A model generated the notes under the pieces. That model searched no databases. It saw only the letters and a list, made by a program, of their open reading frames with translations, and was not told the DNA's origin. Position numbers and translations under genes: made by a program. Shown here piece by piece: positions 36,713-44,060 of a stretch of DNA of 64,000 bases. Each line of letters begins with the position of its first letter. Within the stretch, counting starts at the first letter, position 1. This DNA comes from Candidatus Poribacteria bacterium (GTDB lineage: Bacteria > Poribacteria > WGA-4E > GCA-2687025): positions 62,001 through 126,000 of the forward strand of contig JABGQA010000094.1 of assembly GCA_018644665.1 (NCBI GenBank), given 5' to 3'.

Positions 36713-39004
36713 ATGCACGGAAGGCTGTTGTGTACGTTCCTGGCCGTGGCCTGCTTCACCGGAACGGCGGGGAGCGCGCGCGCGGCGGAACTTCCCCTCG
36801 TCGGAGGCGTTGAGTTCCAACCGTTCGCGTCGGCCACGAAGCGTCTTGTCGAAGCGCTGGAGTACATTGGCGCGCCGGTGTCCGAGGAAGACGCCGCCGT
36901 GATCGCGGAAGCCGTGGCGTCAGCAGAGCACGCGCCAGCTACGCGAGCGATACAGGAGGCGCTGGATCGCTACTGCGTACTGGGCGTAGACATCAGCCCC
37001 GAGAGCCGCGTCAAGGTGTCGGAAGGCCCCGCGACGAAGCAGCTTGTGGAGCATGGGTGGCGCGCTTTCCTGGTGAAGGTCCACAACCAGGCGGGCGTCA
37101 CCGCGGAGCCCGTGGCAGACAGCCCCAACGCTGCCGCGCTGTTCACGTCCCCGAGTTTCCAGGCCGAACCCGAGGTCACGGTGTCGCCTGGGGACGTTAT
37201 CAACCGGTTCCTAGAGATCGACATGTACGGGGATCGGCCGTTGAAGGAGACGCTGTCAGGGCTCTCGCTGGAGTATCGAGTCATCCAGCTCTACAGCAAC
37301 ACGGCCGGATTGCGTGAGGCGACGCTGTCCTTCAACATCGGCCAGGGCACGCAGGACATCGGGTTCCGCAACGAAGTCGCCGTCCTCTTCGACTGCTTGC
37401 CTGCTGTCGACGTCACGCTTGGGGTGCACGACACCGATGGGGCTCCCGTCATGGCGTCGTTTGTGATCCGCGACGACCTCGGGCGCGTCTATCCGCACCC
37501 GGGCCGACGCCTCGCGCCGGACTTCTTCTTTCACAGCCAGGTCTACCGCGCAGACGGCGAATCCATCCGGTTGCCGCCCGGGGATTACACGGTTGAGTAC
37601 GGACGCGGCCCCGAATACCTCGTGGGCAAACGCGACATCAGCGTGCCGGAGGAACGCACCCACCGGGAAGACTTCCAACTGGAGCGGTGGATCCATCTGG
37701 CGGCAGAAGGCTGGCGCTCAGGGGACCACCACGTCCACGCCGCGGGTTGCTCGCACTACGAGAGTCCAACGCAGGGCGTGACGCCTGAGGACATGATGCG
37801 GCACATCCTGGGCGAGGATCTTAACGTCGGGTGCGTCCTGTCGTGGGGGCCATGCTGGTATCACCAGAAGCAGTTCTTCGACGGGGATGTACACGAGCTG
37901 TCGACGGACGACTATGTCATGCGGTACGACGTCGAAGTTTCCGGCTTCCCGTCGTCCCACGCAGGGCATCTGTCGCTCCTGCAATTGACGGAGGACGACT
38001 ATCCCGGCGCTGAGCGCATCTGGGATTGGCCGAGCTGGGACCTCCCGGTCCTTCTGTGGGCGAAGGAACAGAACGCCGTCCTAGGGTTCAGCCACAGCGG
38101 GTGGGGGCTCCAGGTCGACGGGGACCATCTGCCGAATTACAACATGCCGAAGTTCGACGGCATCGGCGCCAACGAATACATCGTCGACGTCGTGCACGAC
38201 GCGGTCGACTTCATCTCCACGGTCGACACGCCCGCCGTGTGGGAGCTGAACATCTGGTATCACACTCTCAACTGCGGATTCCGCACGCGCATTAGCGGCG
38301 AGACCGACTTCCCGTGCATCTACGGCGAGCGAGTCGGCCTCGGGCGGTCTTACGTGAAGTCCCCCGCCGGTCCGGTGGACTACGCGAACTGGGCGGAGGG
38401 CATCCGCGTCGGAAGGTCGTACGTCTCCGACGGCATGACCCATCTCATGGACTTGACCGTCGGGGGGGTCTCTCCCGGGGAGCCAGGCACGGACGGCGTG
38501 AACAGCCAGCTGGGCCTGGACGGCGCCCAGCAGGTGGGCGTGACGGCACGCGTGGCTTCGCGGATTGACGAGGAGCCGAACGTCGAGATCGCCAACCGCC
38601 CGCTGACAAACCAGCCGTACTGGCACGGGGAGCGAGCGCGGATCGGCGACAGAAGGCGGGTGCCGGTACAGCTCATCGTGAACGGGCAGGTCGTAGCGAC
38701 GCAGGAGATCGAGGCGGACGGCTCGATCCAGGAGATCCAGTTTACCGCGAACATCGAGCGGTCGAGTTGGGTGGCTCTCCGCGTCTTCCCATCCGCGCAC
38801 ACGAACCCCGTGTTCGTGGTCGTCGGCGACAAGCCGATCCGCGCGAGTCGGCGCAGCGCCGAGTGGTGCCTCGAGGCCGTTGACGTGTGCTGGGAGTCGA
38901 AGGTCGGGAACTACTTTGAGGAAGAGCGAGCGGCCGCCCGCGCCGCGTATGACGTGGCGACCGATACCTACCGCGCCATCCTCGCCGAGAGCGAGGTGGA
39001 GTAG
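36713..39004 (+). CDS. Secreted CehA/McbA-family metallohydrolase
   Basis: 763 aa. The signal peptide ends near ARA-AEL. Residues about 60-330 are mixed and beta-rich. A PHP-like hydrolase core starts with GDHHVHAAGCSHY (about 344-356), adds GFSHSGWG (about 458) and carries further His residues, as in CehA/McbA-like proteins. The C-terminal about 180 aa are beta-rich (VPVQLIVNGQVVATQEIE). It is probably exported and cleaves a phosphoester or carbamate-like bond; the substrate is unknown. GGGAGGG lies 5 nt before the ATG. It ends the five-gene cluster before a terminator. Confidence 0.85.
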   Translation: MHGRLLCTFLAVACFTGTAGSARAAELPLVGGVEFQPFASATKRLVEALEYIGAPVSEEDAAVIAEAVASAEHAPATRAIQEALDRYCVLGVDISPESRVKVSEGPATKQLVEHGWRAFLVKVHNQAGVTAEPVADSPNAAALFTSPSFQAEPEVTVSPGDVINRFLEIDMYGDRPLKETLSGLSLEYRVIQLYSNTAGLREATLSFNIGQGTQDIGFRNEVAVLFDCLPAVDVTLGVHDTDGAPVMASFVIRDDLGRVYPHPGRRLAPDFFFHSQVYRADGESIRLPPGDYTVEYGRGPEYLVGKRDISVPEERTHREDFQLERWIHLAAEGWRSGDHHVHAAGCSHYESPTQGVTPEDMMRHILGEDLNVGCVLSWGPCWYHQKQFFDGDVHELSTDDYVMRYDVEVSGFPSSHAGHLSLLQLTEDDYPGAERIWDWPSWDLPVLLWAKEQNAVLGFSHSGWGLQVDGDHLPNYNMPKFDGIGANEYIVDVVHDAVDFISTVDTPAVWELNIWYHTLNCGFRTRISGETDFPCIYGERVGLGRSYVKSPAGPVDYANWAEGIRVGRSYVSDGMTHLMDLTVGGVSPGEPGTDGVNSQLGLDGAQQVGVTARVASRIDEEPNVEIANRPLTNQPYWHGERARIGDRRRVPVQLIVNGQVVATQEIEADGSIQEIQFTANIERSSWVALRVFPSAHTNPVFVVVGDKPIRASRRSAEWCLEAVDVCWESKVGNYFEEERAAARAAYDVATDTYRAILAESEVE

Positions 39005-39023
39005 GGGTCGGAGCGCGTCCGAA

Positions 39024-39046
39024 GGCCTCCGGCGACACCGGAGGCC
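39024..39046. terminator. Bidirectional terminator between converging genes
   Basis: A perfect 9-bp stem (39024-39032 with 39038-39046) has a 5-nt loop. It lies between the plus-strand metallohydrolase and the minus-strand ThuA-like gene. Confidence 0.65.
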
Positions 39047-39058
39047 CGCGACCGCTCC

Positions 39059-39988
39059 TTACAGGGCCAGATCCGACGGGCGCACGCCCTTGGTGAAGGT
39101 CCCGAAGCCGAACGGCGTCGGCTCGTACGAACCGACGATGTCTACCACGGTTCGCGCAGGGATGTGCTCCTCCATGCCCATGCACCAGCAGCATGCATTG
39201 AGCACCAGCCGTCGGAGATCCTCACACGCGAGGTCGATGGACGCGCCCATCGTCGTGCAGAACACCCGCGAGCTGTTGCCGGTGTCGCCGGTGTACTCCT
39301 TGATCCACGCGAGCGGCATGGTCGGCGTGTCGGCCTTCGGCGCGTCCCCGGGGTCCATCCCGACGAGCACCTGACCGTCCAGCAGCACGGTGGCGTTACC
39401 CGTCAGTGTCGTGATGCCGTAGACGTCGGTCGGGCCCCACACGTCCTCGACCCCGTGGAGGATCGGGTTGCCGGCGGCGCCAGCCGCGACAACGCCGCGC
39501 GTGCTCTCATGGCCGTGGTGACCGTGGTGGTTCACCCACGTCTCGCCCAAGACCTGACGGCCGTACCCGCCGTCGAATTCCTTGCTGTTGAAGGTGTACT
39601 TGGCGTAGACGCTGTCGCTGTCGGCGGCGTATTGGAACGGGTGGGTCGCGGTGCGCAGGCCGGCCACCGGGCCGCCTCGGTTCGTGTAGTCGATGATGTG
39701 CTTCATCTGCTCGTCCGGCAGCTCACGCATGCGCGTAGCGATGACCATCATGTCCGCGTTGTCGAGCGCCTCGAGCCCCGGGATGTTCGTCCGCGCGTTC
39801 GGGTCTATCGTGCCGTCCTCGCCGATCGCGAACAGCACGGTGCACTTGAAGCCGTGATGCACCGCGAGGATCTTCCCGAGCATCGGCAGCGCTTCCTCGG
39901 AGCGGTACTCCTCATCGCCACTCACGAGCACGATGTGCTTCCCGTTGCTCTCGGCGCCCTCGTATACGACCGTGTGTTCCGAGCCCAT
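39059..39988 (-). CDS. ThuA-like (trehalose-utilisation type, GATase1 fold) protein
   Basis: 309 aa from ATG 39988, with GGGAG about 7 nt upstream. KHIVLVSGDEEYRSEEALPM near the N-terminus and HGVEDVWGPTDVYGIT, with GMDPG and FCTTMGAS later, match the planctomycete and poribacterial ThuA-like proteins of class I glutamine-amidotransferase fold. No Cys-His-Glu triad is obvious. The family is linked to sugar metabolism and to partner oxidoreductases, but its reaction is unproven. The open frame extends to 40189 in the wrong sequence style. It is the last minus-strand gene before the terminator. Confidence 0.82.
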   Translation of the reverse strand: MGSEHTVVYEGAESNGKHIVLVSGDEEYRSEEALPMLGKILAVHHGFKCTVLFAIGEDGTIDPNARTNIPGLEALDNADMMVIATRMRELPDEQMKHIIDYTNRGGPVAGLRTATHPFQYAADSDSVYAKYTFNSKEFDGGYGRQVLGETWVNHHGHHGHESTRGVVAAGAAGNPILHGVEDVWGPTDVYGITTLTGNATVLLDGQVLVGMDPGDAPKADTPTMPLAWIKEYTGDTGNSSRVFCTTMGASIDLACEDLRRLVLNACCWCMGMEEHIPARTVVDIVGSYEPTPFGFGTFTKGVRPSDLAL

Positions 39989-40210
39989 AGCCGTGCTCCC
40001 TCTAGTGCGTCGTCGCGGCCGCCACGGGCGGCCTGGTGTATTGCGCGCCATGATACTCGGGAATCGCTGTCGCCACACGGCGCGGCGGCTGGCATTCGGA
40101 CGGGCGAATGGGAACGCCGCCTGTGGCCGCGGGCGCCCGCTACCTGGTGGGGCTTTGTGGGGCTCGCACCGTGGCCTATCGAGGAGCACACCGGCTGCCA
40201 GGCGCCTCCG

Positions 40211-41098
40211 CTAGGTGTAGGGCGCGTCGACGACGCCTCGGTCCGTGAGCGACGTGACGACGACAAACGGCTGATCGCCCATCGCCACGCGCGCTTCGTC
40301 TAGTGCGTCGTCGTCGTTGAACACCCCAAACACGGTCGAACCCGACCCGGTCATCATGGCGGCGGCGCCGTGGTCCCGGAGCCGATCTCGGACTGCGCGG
40401 ACGGCGGCATGTGCCTCGAACACTGGATGTTGGAAGCTGTTGACGGTCACCGGATCACCACCGCGCCAAGCGCGGAGAATGGCGGCGCCGGCCTCAGATG
40501 GCGTCCGGCCGACGCCCGGGCTCCGGACGAGTGGCGGCGCCTGCAGCGCCCGGTATGCCCACGCGGTGTCGATGTGGATGCCCGGGTTCACGATGAGCGC
40601 CCGAACGTCCGGCGCCGGACGCAGCGGCGTCAACGCGGTGCCGATGCCCGCGCCCCACGCCGCGCCACCCCGGATGCAGAAGGGGACGTCCGCCCCAACT
40701 GTCGCGCCCAAGCGCTCGAGCACAGCGAGAGGATAGTGCGTGGCGTACAGCCTGTTGAGGGCAACGAACGTCGCGGCCGCGTCGGCGCTCCCGCCGCCCA
40801 GCCCGGCGCCGGCGGGGATCCGCTTCGTGATGCTCGCGCGCAGACCGCCCGCGATGCCGGTGAACATGAAGAAGGCGCTCGCAGCTTGCGCCACGAGGTT
40901 GCGGGCATCGGTGGGGATGGTGGGGTTGTCGCACGCTATGGACACGCCCCCGGACGACCGCTCGAAGGCGAGCGTGTCCGCCAAATCCACAGAGTGGTAG
41001 ACGGTCTCCAGCGCGTGGTACCCGCCGGGGAGTCTGCCAAGGACGCGCAGATGTAGGTTAATCTTCGCCCGCGCGTGGAGCGTCAACCGGCCTACCAT
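40211..41098 (-). CDS. ispE: 4-diphosphocytidyl-2-C-methyl-D-erythritol kinase
   Basis: 295 aa, usual length. GHMP-kinase motifs are present: AKINLHLRVLGRLPGGYHAL at the N-terminus, PAGAGLGGGSADAA for ATP binding, GADVPFCIRGGAAWG and GSGSTVFGVF at the C-terminus. It phosphorylates CDP-ME in the MEP route to isoprenoids, in the cytosol. It overlaps the upstream LolB-like gene by 41 nt, so translation is coupled. Confidence 0.95.
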   Translation of the reverse strand: MVGRLTLHARAKINLHLRVLGRLPGGYHALETVYHSVDLADTLAFERSSGGVSIACDNPTIPTDARNLVAQAASAFFMFTGIAGGLRASITKRIPAGAGLGGGSADAAATFVALNRLYATHYPLAVLERLGATVGADVPFCIRGGAAWGAGIGTALTPLRPAPDVRALIVNPGIHIDTAWAYRALQAPPLVRSPGVGRTPSEAGAAILRAWRGGDPVTVNSFQHPVFEAHAAVRAVRDRLRDHGAAAMMTGSGSTVFGVFNDDDALDEARVAMGDQPFVVVTSLTDRGVVDAPYT

Positions 41099-41942
41099 GT
41101 TCGTCCCATCGCTTGACGTCGATGTTGTGCGGGAACAGGTGCAGGAACGAGCTATCGGCGATATCGAGGTTCATCTGTGGGTTGATCGCGTGGAACGAGA
41201 GCTTCACCCCGTCCGCCGGGCGTTCAACGGTCGCGCGCATCGGGCGCAGGATCCCTCCAATGTCGCGATACGCGCTGAACGACGTGTGCTGCGCCGTGTC
41301 TCCGTCCTGGTCACGCACCCACCAGTCCTCGACGACCGGCTCGCCGTCGATCACGCCGATCACGATCTCCTCGCGATGGCCGATGCGCTCGGACGCGCGG
41401 AACACGACTGTCTTTCCGTCGCGCGCGCCCGCGTCCAGGCGCGAAATGTCACCAACGGCGAAGGGATTGGCGACGATGGCGCTGCGCACGTCGGACACCC
41501 GCAGATCCATGCCGTAAAGTCGCCTGAGCACTGCGTCGGTCAGCGGGCCGCGGATGCCTTCGCTGTGGCGCAGGTCGACGAGCGAGAACTCGCCGCCGCC
41601 TGCCCGCATGACGACTACTGGCGCGCTCAACGGGTCGAGTACGTCCAGCCGCAACGAGTCGGGCCGCCGGTAATACAGTACGGCTCGCGCCTCGGTAGAC
41701 GCGCCCTGCTCCTCGACCGTTATCGTCATCTGGGAGCGGATCGTCTCAGTCAGCGCGAAGCGCGCCTGCAAGTCCGCCAACGGGCCGTCGCGAAACTCCG
41801 CGGGATCGATCGGCGCGAGCGCCGTCCGTCCGCCACAGCCCGCGCACAGTACGGCGGCTGCGACCAGCAGGACGGTTCGCCCCCGCGGGCCGGACCCGCG
41901 CCACCCTACAGCGGCTCTGCCCGTATCTCCGTGATAAGCCAA
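41058..41942 (-). CDS. LolA/LolB-fold outer-membrane lipoprotein (DUF4292-like)
   Basis: 294 aa. TTG at 41942 is the only start giving the signal; the lipobox is VLCAGC. The mature part has alternating strands, EEQGASTEARAVLYYRRPDSLRLDVLDP and later GKTVVFRASERIG, as in LolB and DUF4292 proteins that hold the lipid of a cargo lipoprotein. The predicted role is insertion or sorting of lipoproteins into the outer membrane. It overlaps the upstream gene by 37 nt and ispE by 41 nt. The lolB-ispE order recalls Gammaproteobacteria. Confidence 0.75.
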   Translation of the reverse strand: MAYHGDTGRAAVGWRGSGPRGRTVLLVAAAVLCAGCGGRTALAPIDPAEFRDGPLADLQARFALTETIRSQMTITVEEQGASTEARAVLYYRRPDSLRLDVLDPLSAPVVVMRAGGGEFSLVDLRHSEGIRGPLTDAVLRRLYGMDLRVSDVRSAIVANPFAVGDISRLDAGARDGKTVVFRASERIGHREEIVIGVIDGEPVVEDWWVRDQDGDTAQHTSFSAYRDIGGILRPMRATVERPADGVKLSFHAINPQMNLDIADSSFLHLFPHNIDVKRWDEHGRPVDAPRAGED

Positions 41943-43084
41943 GTGTCGCCGACCTTACTGAGCCCGAAGATGAGGGCACCCTCCGTCGAGCGCGCCAGGA
42001 GCGGGTTGAGTTGGAGCCAATACCGGGCGGACACAACGGCTAGGGAGCCGTCGCGACGCTCTATGTTCGCGTCGGTGACGCGGAAGCGGAAGTGTGGAAA
42101 CTCGTCGAACGTCTGCGACATGCGCTTGGCCAAGCCGTCTGCGTCCTCGCCTTCGCTGGCGTACGAAGGCGCGATCGTCTGAACAAGCGCGTCAAGGTCG
42201 CGTGCCGCGTAGGCCTCGACGTACGTAAGGACGGTGGACATGATCGCGTCTGACCCACCGACATCCGCAGGAAGTCCGTCATCGGCATCCGGGTCGGGCA
42301 TGCTCTGCCGTGCCGTGTCCGCTAGTTCGTCATCTTCGGCTCTGTCGCCGTAGACCTCGACCTCGGTCAGGCGCACCGTCGCCTCGACGTACTCCTCGCG
42401 GCGGCCCAGCACCGTGAAGCTGCGCTTCCGCACGGCGTCGTTAGTCCACCGTATGGCGATGCGCAACAGGTCCGTGCGAACCGGGTGGAAGTCGATGGCC
42501 AGACGCGCCAGCGTGTTTGCGGTGACCGTGTGGTGTGTCGGCGTGTCGCCATCCGCGAGCACGACCGGCAGCCACCTTCCGGTCGCGGAGTCCCAATACT
42601 GCACGAGCACATCCCGCACCCCGTAGTCGCGCGCGGGCATTTCCTCCGTGTCTACGGAATGGAGCGTGACGCTCTCCACGACGCGCTCCCGCCCCAACTG
42701 GAACAGCACCCAGCCGAACGCCGACTGCTCCTTGCCCTGGCGGAAGTCGCGGCGCAGCCCCTCCCACTCGATCGGCTCGTCGACGGACGCATCGGTCGCC
42801 GGGTCGAAGTAGCGATCGCGCGCGAACCCGCCATCGAACGCCAGCTCCCAGCCCGCTCCCGCCTCCCACACATCCATCACGCTTACGCCGTCGACCAGGG
42901 CCAGGGGCGGGTAGTCGGCCGTAGCTGCCGGGACGATCATCTGTGTGCCACGGACACGGCTCAGGTTGATCTGTGGGGTCTCGGGGCGCGTGAGGAGCGA
43001 CGCCAGCGGGGCTGCGCCTGGGCCGGAGCATCCGCAGATCAAGACGATGACGGCCCACACCGGACTTCGCCTCGTTGCGCCCAT
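41906..43084 (-). CDS. Lipoprotein with discoidin-like and SnoaL/NTF2-like domains
   Basis: 392 aa from ATG 43084 (AAGGGG 6 nt upstream). The lipobox region is VLICGC. Residues about 60-260 read like a discoidin/F5-8C sandwich (RVVESVTLHSVDTEEMPARD, DVLVQYWDSATGRW). Residues about 275-390 resemble an NTF2-like cone (STVLTYVEAYAARDLDALVQ, GDTWLITEIRAEPL). No catalytic residues are evident. Its role beside LolB and the TPR protein is unknown; ligand or carbohydrate binding at the envelope is an inference. The longer frame to 43375 is not supported. Confidence 0.75.
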   Translation of the reverse strand: MGATRRSPVWAVIVLICGCSGPGAAPLASLLTRPETPQINLSRVRGTQMIVPAATADYPPLALVDGVSVMDVWEAGAGWELAFDGGFARDRYFDPATDASVDEPIEWEGLRRDFRQGKEQSAFGWVLFQLGRERVVESVTLHSVDTEEMPARDYGVRDVLVQYWDSATGRWLPVVLADGDTPTHHTVTANTLARLAIDFHPVRTDLLRIAIRWTNDAVRKRSFTVLGRREEYVEATVRLTEVEVYGDRAEDDELADTARQSMPDPDADDGLPADVGGSDAIMSTVLTYVEAYAARDLDALVQTIAPSYASEGEDADGLAKRMSQTFDEFPHFRFRVTDANIERRDGSLAVVSARYWLQLNPLLARSTEGALIFGLSKVGDTWLITEIRAEPL

Positions 43085-43172
43085 CGCAGCCCCTTGTCCC
43101 TTCTGGTGGTCGCCGCGGCTCGTCGTCTCGCCGGGCACAGGCCAGCCCAGGCGCTTGCTGGACGGCCCGCGG

Positions 43173-44057
43173 TCACGTCCCGAAATGCTGCGCCATCTTG
43201 CGTACCAGGAATTCTGTAGACGCGCGCAGGTCGTCCATCCCATCCTCGCCGTCTTCGATGGAGACCCACCCGTCGAACCCAACGCCAGCGAGGATCGAGA
43301 AGATCGCGTCGTAGTCGTTTGTCCCCTGTCCGATGACGCCGTGCTTAAGAGTGTCGACGTACCCGAGTGTGCCATCGGCCTCGCGCAGGTCGTCCAGGTT
43401 GCCGGTGGTTAGGTAGCGATCGCTGGCGTGCATCGTCACCACGCGCTGCTTCACGGCCTCGAGCAACTCAATGGGATCGTCGCCCGCGACCAGCGCGTTC
43501 GACGGGTCGTAGTTGACGCGGAACCACGGCGAGTCGATCTGTCCGACAATCTCGAGGAAGACGTCCATCTTCTGCGCGAACTCGCGGTAAAGCCAGTAGC
43601 CGTCCTTGTAGTGGTTCTCAATAGCGAGGATCACACCATGGGCTTCTGCGTACGGCAGGAGTTCGCGGATGCACTCGACCGTCCACCGCACCCCATCCTC
43701 GCGCGTGATGTCCGGGCGCGCCTGGCCCGACAGGACCCGGCACGTAAGGCCGCCGAAGTACGCCACGAGGTCCATCGCGTCGCGCGTCCGGGCCACCTGC
43801 TCGGCACGCGCTTCCGGGGCCGGTTGCGTGAAGTCCGGAGAGAAGCAGAGCATCGGCATTTCGAGCCCGTGCCCGTCGATGCGCGCCTTCACCTGCGCCA
43901 GGTACGCCGGCTCGAACGACTCGAAAAAGCCGTCGTACATCTCGACGCCCTGCACGTCCAGGGTCGCGGCGAGGTCTATCCACTCGAAGAGCGTCATGCT
44001 CTTGTCGACGCACAACGCGTCCATGAACCCCTTGGGGAATACGGCGAGCTTCGGCAT
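43173..44057 (-). CDS. Sugar phosphate isomerase/epimerase, AP-endonuclease-2 TIM barrel
   Basis: 294 aa. The N-terminus FPKGFMDALC and motifs VEMYDGFFESF, LAIENHYKDGYW, NYDPSNALVAGDDP, HASDRYL and DGWVSIEDGEDG are typical of xylose-isomerase-like barrels. The Glu/Asp/His residues form a metal site for isomerising or epimerising a sugar or sugar acid. The substrate is unknown. The start lies 3 nt after the stop of the large TPR gene, so the two should be cotranscribed. It differs from the two other isomerases in the window and is not a recent duplicate. Confidence 0.85.
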   Translation of the reverse strand: MPKLAVFPKGFMDALCVDKSMTLFEWIDLAATLDVQGVEMYDGFFESFEPAYLAQVKARIDGHGLEMPMLCFSPDFTQPAPEARAEQVARTRDAMDLVAYFGGLTCRVLSGQARPDITREDGVRWTVECIRELLPYAEAHGVILAIENHYKDGYWLYREFAQKMDVFLEIVGQIDSPWFRVNYDPSNALVAGDDPIELLEAVKQRVVTMHASDRYLTTGNLDDLREADGTLGYVDTLKHGVIGQGTNDYDAIFSILAGVGFDGWVSIEDGEDGMDDLRASTEFLVRKMAQHFGT

Positions 44058-44060
44058 GCG

